Source: an uncultured Thermoguttaceae bacterium
GTDB taxonomy: Bacteria > Planctomycetota > Planctomycetia > Pirellulales > Thermoguttaceae
DNA length: 30,870 nucleotides
NCBI GenBank assembly: GCA_934725735.1
Contig: CAKVCP010000012.1
Location: 1-30,870 of the forward strand
Direction: 5' to 3'
A program made the position numbers and the translations under genes. Within the stretch, counting starts at the first letter, position 1; every line of letters begins with the position of its first letter. Positions 1-7,659 of this stretch are shown in pieces. The notes under the pieces were generated by a model. The model saw nothing but the letters and a program-made list of their open reading frames with translations, searched no databases and was not told the DNA's origin.

Positions 1-218
1 AAGACGCCGACGCGTTGAATTCGACGCCTTCATTATACGCAAAAGTTTTTCCTTAAGAGAAGAAGAGGGAGAAAAATGCGAGGATTCGTCTAGAAGGGGC
101 GTTTCTCAGAGGAATTTTCAAGAGAGAATGTTTGTAGTTAGTAGAAAATTGCTCGGCAGTCGCTAGACTAATTTGTTTTTACGCGCAATATAGAATATAT
201 AAATATCTTCAAAATTTC
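1..218. other. A/T-rich stretch with no gene seen
   Basis: No convincing reading frame is visible here. Together with the candidate promoter that follows, it forms the roughly 336-base region ahead of the DUF1559 gene. It may hold the tail of a gene lying left of the window (a frame-1 stop occurs at about position 16), but that fragment is too short to call. Confidence 0.4.
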
Positions 219-245
219 TTGCATTTTTTACAAATTGTTTATAAT
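219..245 (+). promoter_or_regulatory. Candidate promoter of the DUF1559 gene
   Basis: TTGCAT at 219-224 and TATAAT at 240-245 are separated by 15 bases, followed by an A/T-rich leader of about 90 bases. The -10 box is perfect, but the spacer is short and the -35 is weak. A good ribosome binding site (AAGGAG at 325-330) sits 6 bases before the ATG at 337. Confidence 0.4.
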
Positions 246-336
246 AAGGTGCATTCAGGCGTCGATTCGCTGATTTAATAGTATCGATTCGCGATTTATT
301 TTCGCTAAATATACTCGTAATAGTAAGGAGAATCAC

Positions 337-1464
337 ATGTCGACGTTACTTAAAGGACGCAGAGGTTTTACTCTGGTCGAATTACTAGTTGTTATCGCGA
401 TCATTGGTATCTTGATAGGTCTGCTCTTACCGGCGGTGCAAGCGGCGCGCGAGGCCGCGCGTAGAATGCAGTGCACGAACAATCTGAAGCAGTATGGCTT
501 GGCGCTGCAGAATTACGCGGACGCGAATCAGGGCAAATTCCCATATGGGAACGGCGTATTTCTTGGGCTTCAACGCACTTCCGGGGGTCCTGCGAGCACG
601 GGGGCGCAGGTTTTTCTGCTTCCGTATATGGAACAGCAGGCGTTGTACGACGAATTTTTGGAAGAAGCGCGCAACGCGTCGAATAAGGCTCTTTATCATC
701 TGAACGTCTTTAAAATGGCGCAACGCGGAGGCCCGATAGCGAACACGACGTGTCCTTCCGACGGCACGGCGCAGTCGAGTTCCGACGACGGCGGAACCAC
801 GACGTACGGGAATATCCGCGGCTCCTACCTTACCTGCTGGGGGGACAACATGGGTGACGCGGTGATCGGCACGGGGACGGCGTCGGACGTCACGAACCCT
901 CCGAAGAGCCCTTACCGCCGCGGCGTCTTCAGCAACTGCGATTGGGGCAGCCTCGCGTCGTGCACGGACGGAACGAGCAACACCCTTGCGTTCAGCGAAG
1001 GGGTTGGTCGTCCTCGCTCGCAACTGAAAGGAATTTTGCTCATTTCGACGTCTCTCGGTTCGCAGAGCGCGGGTTGCGCTTGATCCGTGAGGAATAAGGG
1101 CAACTACTCGACGGACGGCGTCACCTTCACGGGAGGTGGCGGAGTCGGTTGGGTCGACAGCTATCGCGCGGTCATGTTCGGTTTTGGTCATTGCCGTTAC
1201 TCCGGTTTTAACACGATTCTTCCGCCGAACTTTCCGTCCTTCGAATATGGCTGGGAAGTCCAGAACGGTTGGGGCGCTTTCGCTCCGTCGAGCAACCACT
1301 CCGGAGGCGTGAACGCGGTGCGCGTCGACGGTTCTGTGACTTTCATCTCCGACACGATCGACACGAACGGTTCGACGGCGACGTGCGTTACGAGCGGTAA
1401 ATCCCCCTTCGGGGTTTGGGGCGCTCTTGGCTCGAAGAACGGTGGCGAAACGACGTCGCTTTGA
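337..1464 (+). pseudogene. DUF1559 pseudopilin-like protein with in-frame TGA
   Basis: The N-terminus is a type IV prepilin-like signal: RRGFTLVELLVVIAIIGILI, with expected cleavage between Gly10 and Phe11 and Glu at +5. It runs into the QAAREAARR-type segment typical of planctomycetal DUF1559 proteins. The C-terminal hallmark, H-x9-DG (His in SNHSGG, then DGSVTFIS), lies beyond a TGA stop at 1081-1083, in the same frame. The part after the stop (GFNTILPPN, then SPFGVWGALGS) is well-formed family sequence, so this is one gene of about 375 codons with a single nonsense codon rather than two genes. The codon at 1087 (GTG) has no ribosome binding site. DUF1559 proteins are abundant exported or surface proteins of planctomycetes whose role is poorly known. 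The cause may be a recent mutation, a base-call error or true readthrough. Without the tail only a 248-residue product lacking the H-x9-DG motif is made. Confidence 0.8.
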
Positions 1465-1485
1465 TAGGATAGGAGTCTTTGCGTT

Positions 1486-1989
1486 ATGAAGAAACTTTGC
1501 CTTTGCGCGGCGCTTGTCGCGTCCTGTTTCCTGACCTTCGGATGCGGCGGGAAACCGAAGCCCGACGGGATGCCGGATTTGTATAAGACGACGATCGTGG
1601 TCACGCAGAACGGCGCTCCCTTAGCCGACGCGGCGCTCTCTCTTCAGTCGGACGATCCGTCCCTCAAGTGGGCCGTCGGCGGAAAGACCGACGCTAACGG
1701 TCGCGCCGAACTCACCACGCACGGCGATTTCAAGGGAGCGCCTGCGGGAACCTATCGGGTCGGCGTCGTTAAAATGGAATATGAGATTCGCGAGGGCGCC
1801 GTCGACGACGAAGGGAACCCGGTCGTTATCACCGAGGAAATGAAGAAGAATCCCGCGACGATGGACGTGCGCTACGTCAACGCGTTCTCCCTCATACCCG
1901 ACGAATACACAAACCCGGCGAATTCTCCCCTCGAAGTCACGATCAGTTCCAGCTCCAGTGAAATACCTCTTGAAGTTCCCGCGGAATGA
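1486..1989 (+). CDS. Small secreted lipoprotein
   Basis: The 167-residue protein begins with a lipoprotein signal peptide: basic MKK start, hydrophobic core, and lipobox LTFGC with Cys at about residue 20, followed by Gly-Gly and a Pro/Lys-rich linker. The mature part contains TTIVVTQNGAPLADAALSL and TDANGRAEL, a pattern resembling the carboxypeptidase-regulatory or transthyretin-like beta-sandwich. A Ser-rich, probably disordered tail follows. AGGAG at 1471-1475 precedes the ATG, and the gene starts 21 bases after the DUF1559 stop, so the two are probably co-transcribed. Small lipoproteins of this sort commonly follow DUF1559 genes in planctomycetes. The function is unknown; a cell-surface structural or binding role is only a guess. 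A good terminator follows. Confidence 0.8.
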   Translation: MKKLCLCAALVASCFLTFGCGGKPKPDGMPDLYKTTIVVTQNGAPLADAALSLQSDDPSLKWAVGGKTDANGRAELTTHGDFKGAPAGTYRVGVVKMEYEIREGAVDDEGNPVVITEEMKKNPATMDVRYVNAFSLIPDEYTNPANSPLEVTISSSSSEIPLEVPAE

Positions 1990-2020
1990 TTTTTCCGCCG
2001 GTTTTTGCGTCTGGTTAAAG

Positions 2021-2052
2021 AAAGGACGTCGCAACGCGCGGCGTCCTTTTTT
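2021..2052 (+). terminator. Rho-independent terminator after the lipoprotein gene
   Basis: AAAGGACG at 2021-2028 pairs perfectly with CGTCCTTT at 2042-2049. The stem extends inward through four further pairs (one of them G-T) and is followed by a T-run. It ends the DUF1559-lipoprotein unit about 30 bases after the lipoprotein stop. Confidence 0.85.
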
Positions 2053-2115
2053 GTCGACTCGTTCCCTCTTTCGCATACTACTCTATAATTGAACGCAATA
2101 GGAGATGAAAGGCGA

Positions 2116-2820
2116 ATGATGAACCATTTTTTTGAACCGCTCGGCGCGGACGGCGATTTGACTCTTGCGGCGATCGTGTTTCGAATCTTTTTCGCGCTCT
2201 GCGTCGGAGGCGTTCTAGGGATCGAACGCGGATTGAGGAATCGGCCCGCAGGTTTCATGACGTACATGCTCGTGACGATCGGTTCGACGATCTTCATGCT
2301 GACGAATCAGTATATCCAGCAAATGGAGCCGAACGTCGATATGACGCGCTTCGGAGCGCAAGTCATTAGCGGGATCGGTTTTCTCGGCGCGGGAACGATC
2401 ATCGTGACGCGTCAAAACGAAGTACGCGGGCTCACGACCGCCGCAGGTCTGTGGGTCGCGGCGGCGTTGGGGCTTGCGATCGGCGCGGGATTTTATGAAG
2501 GCGCCGTCGTTGGAACGACTTTCGTCGCGTTCGCGCTCGTCGTCCTGAAAAAGTTTGATCTATATATCAAACGACATTCCAAGAATATGGAAATCTATCT
2601 TGAATACAACGCCGCTTTCTCGCTGCGCGCGTTGACCGATTTCATTAAGAAAGAAGGATGCGAAGCGACGGAGATGCAACGCGGGAAGATCACGACCCTG
2701 AATAACGAGTTGGGGACGCTGACCTTCTTGCTCCATCTGGAAAGACGTCGCGATCATATGCTAATACTCAACGAACTTGACGCTCTCGAAGGGGTCGAGT
2801 ATGTGAAAGAGATCGCCTAA
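2116..2820 (+). CDS. MgtC/SapB-family inner-membrane protein
   Basis: The 234-residue protein has the MgtC/SapB family pattern. A first helix ends in GGVLGIERGLRNRPAGF, and then come TYMLVTIGSTIF, QVISGIGFLGAGTII and VRGLTTAAGLWVAAALGLA, together four or five membrane segments in residues 20-145. A soluble C-terminal domain of about 80 residues resembles the ACT-like domain of longer MgtC relatives. MgtC proteins are linked to survival in low magnesium and to control of the F-ATPase in pathogens; in environmental bacteria the role is open. The start at ATG 2116 (or the adjacent ATG at 2119) is preferred because AGGAGA lies about 10 bases upstream. A TTG at 2089 would overlap a TATAAT at 2084-2089 that is probably this gene's -10 box. 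The gene is flanked by terminators on both sides and is likely monocistronic. Confidence 0.88.
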   Translation: MMNHFFEPLGADGDLTLAAIVFRIFFALCVGGVLGIERGLRNRPAGFMTYMLVTIGSTIFMLTNQYIQQMEPNVDMTRFGAQVISGIGFLGAGTIIVTRQNEVRGLTTAAGLWVAAALGLAIGAGFYEGAVVGTTFVAFALVVLKKFDLYIKRHSKNMEIYLEYNAAFSLRALTDFIKKEGCEATEMQRGKITTLNNELGTLTFLLHLERRRDHMLILNELDALEGVEYVKEIA

Positions 2821-2827
2821 AAGAAAA

Positions 2828-2875
2828 GAGCGCGTTCCGACTTTAAACGCGCTCCGTCTGTTTTATTTCTTTTTA
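2828..2875. terminator. Bidirectional terminator between mgtC-like and perR-like genes
   Basis: GAGCGCGTT at 2828-2836 pairs perfectly with AACGCGCTC at 2846-2854. A T-rich tract follows on the plus strand. An A-rich tract precedes it and serves as the T-tract for the minus-strand gene ending at 2876. It sits exactly between two convergent genes. Confidence 0.8.
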
Positions 2876-3280
2876 TCAGGTATTGAAATCTTCATCGTCC
2901 TGCGGTTTTTCGCACGACGCGCAGTAGCCCTTGAAGACAAGGTCGTAGCCGACGACCTCGAAACCGTAAGTCTCCTTGATATGTTGTCGCAAATCTTCAA
3001 AGTCTTCACAGTCGACGTCGAAGATGCGTCCGCAAGCTAAACAACGCGCGTGACAATGTTTGTGAGTATTATGATCGTAGACGGCGGCTCCGCCGGGAAT
3101 TTCGACGCTAAGAAGTTCGCCATATTTTGCGAGCGTCGAGAGGTTGCGATAAACGGTCGCGCGACTTATCGTCGGACAGGTTTTAACCACCTCCGCATAA
3201 ACCTCGTCAGCCTTAGGATGGTTGCAAAGTTTTCTTACCGCTTCAAGGGTTAACGCCTGCTGTATTGTGTTGCGTCTCAT
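2876..3280 (-). CDS. perR: Fur-family metalloregulator, PerR type
   Basis: This 134-residue protein has the Fur-family winged helix (ISRATVYRNLSTL, residues 38-50) and a C-terminal dimerisation domain. Two CxxC pairs, Cys80/Cys83 and Cys120/Cys123, match the structural zinc site. The regulatory metal ligands of Bacillus PerR (His37, Asp85, His91, His93, Asp104) have counterparts in His21, Asp69, His75, His77 and Asp88. An Asp at the last position, where Fur has Glu, is the usual mark of PerR-type peroxide sensors. PerR loses DNA binding when iron-catalysed oxidation hits the His ligands. The assignment rests on my hand alignment; a generic Fur/Zur role is possible but less likely. It is divergent from hemG, with a candidate promoter in the shared A/T-rich spacer, so control of both genes and of itself is plausible. 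Confidence 0.85.
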   Translation of the reverse strand: MRRNTIQQALTLEAVRKLCNHPKADEVYAEVVKTCPTISRATVYRNLSTLAKYGELLSVEIPGGAAVYDHNTHKHCHARCLACGRIFDVDCEDFEDLRQHIKETYGFEVVGYDLVFKGYCASCEKPQDDEDFNT

Positions 3281-3367
3281 GATAACGCCTATCTCTCTAA
3301 CTTGTGATCGTTGACGTAGTCCTCTCGTTTCAATAGCAGAGTAAAACGACTGTTCTTTTTGATTTTC

Positions 3368-3394
3368 AATATATCATATAGTACAAATTGTCAA
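3368..3394 (-). promoter_or_regulatory. Candidate promoter of the perR-like gene
   Basis: Read on the minus strand, a perfect TTGACA (3389-3394) is followed after 15 bases by TATATT (3368-3373). The surrounding A/T-rich dyad, ATATAGTAC...GTATAT, could be a Per/Fur-type operator for autoregulation, but the symmetry is imperfect and I cannot prove binding. Confidence 0.5.
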
Positions 3395-3465
3395 GTATAT
3401 TTATTTTAGGAGCGAGACACGCATAATTAAAATGAAATGAGTTGTGGATTGACTCCTCTTTTTCC

Positions 3466-3494
3466 TTGACGCGCATTTTCCGCCTAGGTACAAT
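3466..3494 (+). promoter_or_regulatory. Promoter of the hemG gene
   Basis: TTGACG at 3466-3471 and TACAAT at 3489-3494 are separated by exactly 17 bases, which is close to a consensus sigma-70 promoter. Transcription would begin near 3501. That leaves no room for a ribosome binding site ahead of the ATG at 3510 and supports the downstream ATG at 3534. Confidence 0.65.
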
Positions 3495-3533
3495 AAAGCT
3501 TTATTCAAGATGAAGAAAACGAGGCTTCGTGAA

Positions 3534-4985
3534 ATGAGTGAAGAAACGGCACAAGCAGAGCGTCGCGGCGAACCGAGAGTCGCTATTTTAGGCGCGGGAA
3601 TAACGGGTCTCTCGGCGGCGAAACGCGTTTTGGAACGTCTCCCGAACGCCGAACTGAAGATTTGGGAACGCGCGGAACGCGTTGGCGGCGTGATCGGCAC
3701 GCGCGTCGTCGACGAATTCCTCTGCGAACTGAGCGTCGACAACTTTATTACGACGGTTCCGTGGGGAATCGATCTGTGCCGCGAACTCGGATTTAAGGAG
3801 GAGCTAACGTCGACGAACAACCGCTTTCGCCGCACCTTCGTCGTGCGGAATTCGCGCCTCTACGCGCTTCCAGACGGGTTCATGACGATGGCGCCGACGA
3901 AGCTCTATCCGATGGTGACGACGCCCCTTTTGTCGCCTTGGGGGAAACTCCGTTGCGGTCTCGAATTGTTTCTGCCGCGTCGGAAATCGCAGGAAGAGGA
4001 GTCCCTCGCCGCGTTCGCAAAGCGCCGACTCGGAAAAGAGGCGTTCGACCGCATTATCGAGCCTCTCGTCGGGGGAATTTACGGGGGGGACGCCGCGAAG
4101 TTGAGCCTTCAGGCGACGCTCCCGCGTTTCGCGCAGATGGAAAATGATTCGCGGTCGTTGATCTGGGCGATGACGAAGACGCAACGCGCGGCGCGGCGCG
4201 TCAAGCGCGAAGAGGAGAGCGGCGCGCGCTATTCCTTCTTCATCACCCTTAGCTCCGGGATGCAGTCCCTTCCCGAGCGTCTCGCGGATCGCGTCGGTCG
4301 GGACAAGATCGAATTGGGACGTCGCGCGATGCGCGCCGAACGCCTCGCCGACGGTCGATGGCGCTTGTACGACGAAGAAGGAGGGTCGGAGATCTTCGAT
4401 CTTCTCCTCTTTGCGACTGATTCTGGCGCCGCGTCGGCCGCGCTCAAAGATTCCGCGAAGGACGTCGCCGCGATCTACGCTCAGACGGATCACACCGGCG
4501 TCGCGATCGTTCACCTCGCCTATCGCGACGAGCAGATCGGCAGGCCCGTCAAAGGCATGGGGTTCGTCGTCCCGACTTCGGAGGGGAACGGGGTCATCGC
4601 CGGTTCGTTCAGCAGTTACAAATACCCGACGCGCGCGCCCGAGGGGACGACGCTTCTTCGCGTCTTCGTCGGCGGGGCCCGCGCGCCGGAGATGGTGGAG
4701 CTCGAAGAGAACGAGCTGATTCGTCGAGTCTCGGAAGAGACGCGCAAACTCCTGGAGATTCGCGGCGAACCGCTGATGGTCGACGTCGCGCGTTTCCCCA
4801 ACGCGATGCCGCAATATTACTTGGGGCGTCTTGATTGGCGCAAACGCCTGCAAAGCGCGCTCGACGCGCAGCCGGGTCTCGCGCTCGCAGGCTCCGCGCT
4901 CGACGGAGTCGGACTCCCCGCGTGCGTCAAAAGCGGCTACGACGCCGTCGACAAACTTGTCAAAGATTGGGACGCGCGACGTTAG
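3534..4985 (+). CDS. hemG: Oxygen-dependent protoporphyrinogen oxidase
   Basis: The 483-residue flavoprotein is predicted to oxidise protoporphyrinogen IX (or coproporphyrinogen III, in the HemY branch) in haem synthesis. The N-terminus carries an FAD-binding Rossmann motif, RVAILGAGITGLSAAKRV, then ERAERVGGVIGT. The family segments IIEPLVGGIYGGDAAKLSL and GMQSLPERLAD follow. The C-terminal FAD-contacting segment LALAGSALDGVGLPACVKSG is intact. The length matches the HemG/HemY family (about 460-490). The start is set at ATG 3534, with GAGG at 3521-3524, because a strong promoter places the transcript start at about 3501. An in-frame ATG at 3510 would add eight residues. The gene is divergent from a PerR-type regulator, consistent with linking haem production to peroxide stress. 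Bacterial naming varies (hemG or hemY), and the substrate branch cannot be fixed from sequence alone. Confidence 0.9.
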   Translation: MSEETAQAERRGEPRVAILGAGITGLSAAKRVLERLPNAELKIWERAERVGGVIGTRVVDEFLCELSVDNFITTVPWGIDLCRELGFKEELTSTNNRFRRTFVVRNSRLYALPDGFMTMAPTKLYPMVTTPLLSPWGKLRCGLELFLPRRKSQEEESLAAFAKRRLGKEAFDRIIEPLVGGIYGGDAAKLSLQATLPRFAQMENDSRSLIWAMTKTQRAARRVKREEESGARYSFFITLSSGMQSLPERLADRVGRDKIELGRRAMRAERLADGRWRLYDEEGGSEIFDLLLFATDSGAASAALKDSAKDVAAIYAQTDHTGVAIVHLAYRDEQIGRPVKGMGFVVPTSEGNGVIAGSFSSYKYPTRAPEGTTLLRVFVGGARAPEMVELEENELIRRVSEETRKLLEIRGEPLMVDVARFPNAMPQYYLGRLDWRKRLQSALDAQPGLALAGSALDGVGLPACVKSGYDAVDKLVKDWDARR

Positions 4986-5040
4986 CGCGACGTTGACTTG
5001 CGCAACGCGTCTTAACCCTTCATTCCATGAGGAAGCTTTT

Positions 5041-5994
5041 ATGAAAATTCGTTGTTTATCCGCTGGTATTCTCTTTGCCGACGTCGGGTGCGCCCCGATC
5101 GACCATGCGCCCGCGCAAGGAGAGCTTGTCCAAACCGACCGCGTCGAGCTTTCTCTTGGCGGATGCGCATCCAACGTCTCGATCAATCTCGCGAAACTCG
5201 AAGTTCCGACGGGCCTCGCCGGTTGCGTCGGGGACGACGCGTTCAGCGATTATATTCTGCAATCTCTCGCGAATCCTCTTGTCGACGTTTCCGGCGTGCG
5301 TCGCGCGGTAAATATGAGCCCCGGCTGCTCGCTGATCGTGAACGTCAAGAACGAAGACCGTCGTTTCGTGAGCACGACTGGCGCGAACGCGCAGTTCGCC
5401 GTCTCCGATATCCCCGACGCGTGGACGCAAGAGGCGGAAATTCTTTACGTCGGCGGATTCCTCATGATGCAACATTTGGAGAGTCAGGAGACAGCGGAGT
5501 ACTTCAAGGCGTTCCAAGCGCGTGGCGGTAAAACGATGCTCGACGTCGTGCTCTACGGGGATCGTCCGTATTGGCCGGCGCTCGAACCGCTTCTTCCGTA
5601 CGTCGACTACTTCATGCCTAACGACGACGAAGGTTACGCGATCACGGGGATCAAGGATCCAGTAGATCAGGCGCGTTATTTCGTGGACGCAGGGGCGCGG
5701 ACATGCGTTATCACGTGCGGAGACGAAGGTTCGATTTATTATTCGGAGAAAGACCGTTTCCGCGCGGAGATATTCCGAACGGAATTTGTCGGAGGAACGG
5801 GGTCCGGGGACGCGTTTGACGCGGGTTTCATCGCGGGTCTTCTCGACGGGGGGGACGCGTACGAGTGCATGAGACGCGCGACCGCTCAGGGGATGAGTTG
5901 CGTGAGACACAGCTCCGCGACGGGGAGCGTCTTCACGAAGAGCGAGTCGGAAGCGTTCCTCGAAGGCCGCGAACTCAAGACTTTTTCTTTGTGA
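5041..5994 (+). CDS. PfkB-family carbohydrate kinase
   Basis: The 317-residue protein is a PfkB/ribokinase-type sugar kinase that transfers phosphate from ATP to a sugar or nucleoside hydroxyl. Near the N-terminus it has the substrate-side glycine motif LSLGGCASNVSINLAKLE. Near the C-terminus is the signature GGTGSGDAFDAGF, with the catalytic-base Asp at about residue 257. FMPNDDEGYAITG is the usual mid-domain N-x-x-E region. Length is typical (300-330). ATG 5041 is chosen because GAGGAA lies about 6 bases upstream; longer in-frame readings start inside hemG. The gene begins 55 bases after hemG and is followed by a sugar-type permease, so the pair probably takes up and phosphorylates one substrate. 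Which sugar or nucleoside is not evident. Confidence 0.88.
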   Translation: MKIRCLSAGILFADVGCAPIDHAPAQGELVQTDRVELSLGGCASNVSINLAKLEVPTGLAGCVGDDAFSDYILQSLANPLVDVSGVRRAVNMSPGCSLIVNVKNEDRRFVSTTGANAQFAVSDIPDAWTQEAEILYVGGFLMMQHLESQETAEYFKAFQARGGKTMLDVVLYGDRPYWPALEPLLPYVDYFMPNDDEGYAITGIKDPVDQARYFVDAGARTCVITCGDEGSIYYSEKDRFRAEIFRTEFVGGTGSGDAFDAGFIAGLLDGGDAYECMRRATAQGMSCVRHSSATGSVFTKSESEAFLEGRELKTFSL

Positions 5995-6006
5995 TTCGAC
6001 ATTTGA

Positions 6007-6050
6007 CGCCCGCGACGCCGCGACTTGTCTTTCGAGTCTTGCGGCGGGCG
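6007..6050 (+). other. G/C-rich hairpin between kinase and permease genes
   Basis: CGCCCGC at 6007-6013 pairs with GCGGGCG at 6044-6050, and GACT/AGTC pair inside. No T-run follows, so it is not a standard terminator. It could be an RNA processing or stabilising element that sets the kinase-to-permease ratio, or just a chance structure. Confidence 0.35.
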
Positions 6051-6075
6051 CTTGTCCTAGAATAAGAGGTGTTTT

Positions 6076-7305
6076 ATGTATTTATGTCCGACTTATTTTT
6101 TGGCGGTTCTCTTCTGCGTCGGGACGATGTTTTGCTGGGGATCGTGGGGTAACGCGCAGAAACTCGTCAATAAGAAGTGGCGCTATGAGCTCTTCTATTG
6201 GGACTACGTCGTCGGCGTGCTGGCGACCGCGCTCCTTTTTGCGTTTACGCTCGGATCGAACGGCGAATTTGGCCGACCTTTCCTTGAGGATGTGAAGCAG
6301 GCGAACTGCAACGCGCTCATGTGGGCGATCGCGGGGGGCGTCGTCTTCAATATCGCGAATATTCTTCTTGTCTCGGCGATCGATATCGCGGGTCTTTCGG
6401 TGGCGTTCCCCGTCGGTATCGGTCTTGCGCTCGTTCTCGGGGTGATTTGGAACTTCCTCGCGGCTCCCGCGGCTTCGGGAAACGCGACGCTCCTCTTCTT
6501 GGGCGTTGCGCTCATCGCGCTGGCGATTATTCTTAGCGCGGTCTCCTATCGCAAACGCGACGCGGAACGCGCGGAAAACGTCGACGTCTCGAAAAAGACG
6601 GGGAAGGGTCTCTTCCTTTCGCTCCTTTGCGGGCTCCTCATGTCCCTCTTCTACTTCTTCGTCTCGCGTTCCCTCGCGCTCGTGCAAAACGGCGACGTTT
6701 TTGGTCCCGTCACGCTCGCGAATCTCTCCGCCGAGGGCGCGGTACTCGAATCGGGGAAACTCACCGCGTACACCGCGAACGTTTTCTTCGCGGTCGGCGT
6801 CTTCCTGAGCAACTGCGTCGTTATGCCGATCCTCATGCGCAAACCGCTCGTCGGCGAGCCCGTGGAGAAGGGCGCGTTCTGGAAAGGCGCGTTCCGCGAT
6901 CACTTCTGGGGCTGGATCGGCGGCTTTGTATGGGCGATCGGCATGACGCTCAACGTCATCGCGTCGGGAGTCGCTTCCGCCGCCGTCGCCTACGGCCTCG
7001 GGCAAGGCGCGACGCTCATGTCCGCGATCTGGGGCGTCTTCATTTGGCGCGAATTTAAGGGCGCGTCCAAGGGCGTTAAGAATATCCTCGCCGCCATGTT
7101 CCTCTTCTTCGTCGTCGGGCTCGCCCTCATCATCTGGACGAAACTCGGCGCCGACGAAACCGTCCCCGAACCGGAAGCGCAGACGATCGAAACCGTCGTC
7201 GAAGAAGCCGTCTCCGACGCCGCCGTTCCCGAGTTCGACGCGCTTATGGAATCTGAAACCGAAATCGAAGTCGAAGTCGACGCCGAAGAGGCGCCCGTCC
7301 TTTGA
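6076..7305 (+). CDS. DMT-superfamily permease (ureide/glucose-ribose porter type)
   Basis: The 409-residue integral membrane protein has about ten hydrophobic segments. The N-terminus, TMFCWGSWGNAQKL followed by KKWRYELFYWDYVVGV, is a pattern I associate with ureide permease/GRP-like members of the drug/metabolite transporter superfamily; automated annotation often calls them multidrug DMT permeases. Other helices include VVFNIANILLVSAIDIAGLS and GMTLNVIASGVASAAVAYGL. The last 50 or so residues form an unusual acidic, Glu/Val-rich soluble tail. AAGAGGTG precedes the ATG. Its place directly after a PfkB kinase suggests import of the sugar or nucleoside that the kinase phosphorylates. A substrate cannot be named. 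Two terminator hairpins follow. Confidence 0.8.
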   Translation: MYLCPTYFLAVLFCVGTMFCWGSWGNAQKLVNKKWRYELFYWDYVVGVLATALLFAFTLGSNGEFGRPFLEDVKQANCNALMWAIAGGVVFNIANILLVSAIDIAGLSVAFPVGIGLALVLGVIWNFLAAPAASGNATLLFLGVALIALAIILSAVSYRKRDAERAENVDVSKKTGKGLFLSLLCGLLMSLFYFFVSRSLALVQNGDVFGPVTLANLSAEGAVLESGKLTAYTANVFFAVGVFLSNCVVMPILMRKPLVGEPVEKGAFWKGAFRDHFWGWIGGFVWAIGMTLNVIASGVASAAVAYGLGQGATLMSAIWGVFIWREFKGASKGVKNILAAMFLFFVVGLALIIWTKLGADETVPEPEAQTIETVVEEAVSDAAVPEFDALMESETEIEVEVDAEEAPVL

Positions 7306-7332
7306 GTCTGATTTTGCACAAATCGCATCGCG

Positions 7333-7376
7333 CCCGTCGCTTCCCAATGAAACGACGGGTTTCCTTTTGCTCTTTT
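7333..7376 (+). terminator. Terminator after the permease gene
   Basis: CCCGTCG at 7333-7339 pairs perfectly with CGACGGG at 7353-7359. A pyrimidine-rich, T-rich tract follows. Confidence 0.75.
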
Positions 7377-7406
7377 CCCCCACGCGACGCGACGTCGCGC
7401 AAAAAA

Positions 7407-7442
7407 AGCCGTTAGCTCAACAGAACTACCGGCTGATTTTTT
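7407..7442. terminator. Second terminator hairpin, possibly bidirectional
   Basis: AGCCG at 7407-7411 pairs with CGGCT at 7430-7434. A TAG/CTA extension follows across one mismatch. Runs of A before (7401-7407) and T after (7436-7442) let it work on either strand. With the preceding hairpin it isolates the methyltransferase gene from upstream transcription. The rest of 7306-7659 holds only the candidate promoter below and no gene. Confidence 0.65.
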
Positions 7443-7588
7443 AAACGCCCGCGTCGCGTCCGATTCTTTCTCCTCCAAGGGGCGTTGTACGATATAACGC
7501 AGGTTGATACTTTTGAGGGGCGTCGCGCGGTTTTGGCGCTTAAACACAAGAGGCGTATGCCATGAAATCACGAAAAGAGGATATAATA

Positions 7589-7617
7589 TTGAAAAACACG
7601 CCGTTTGGGGCAATACT
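7589..7617 (+). promoter_or_regulatory. Candidate promoter of the methyltransferase gene
   Basis: TTGAAA at 7589-7594 is followed after 17 bases by AATACT at 7612-7617. A TATAAT at 7583-7588 just upstream is an alternative -10 but lacks a good -35. The protein's own HTH domain makes this short leader a possible site of autoregulation, though I see no clear inverted repeat. Confidence 0.4.
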
Positions 7618-7659
7618 GTTCAACGACTATTTGTAGCCGTGCGCCGAAGGGGGTTTTTC

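Noticed and set aside
1081..1120. Selenocysteine insertion at the TGA
   Set aside because: The only nearby pairing (TCCGT with ACGGA) encloses a very long loop and does not resemble a bacterial SECIS. DUF1559 proteins are not known selenoproteins.
1087..1464. Separate gene starting at GTG 1087
   Set aside because: It is in the same frame as the DUF1559 gene, lacks a ribosome binding site, and carries that family's C-terminal motif, so it is the rest of the broken gene.
3804..5186. Long minus-strand open frame opposite hemG, and similar long frames opposite pfkB, the permease, the glycosidase and the DUF1570 genes
   Set aside because: Their translations are Arg-rich without domains. They are antisense shadows produced by GC-rich codon use in the real genes.
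7504..7659. N-terminal extension of the methyltransferase from TTG 7504
   Set aside because: The extension spans a candidate promoter and lacks a family-like sequence. ATG 7660 has a good ribosome binding site and begins the HTH domain cleanly.
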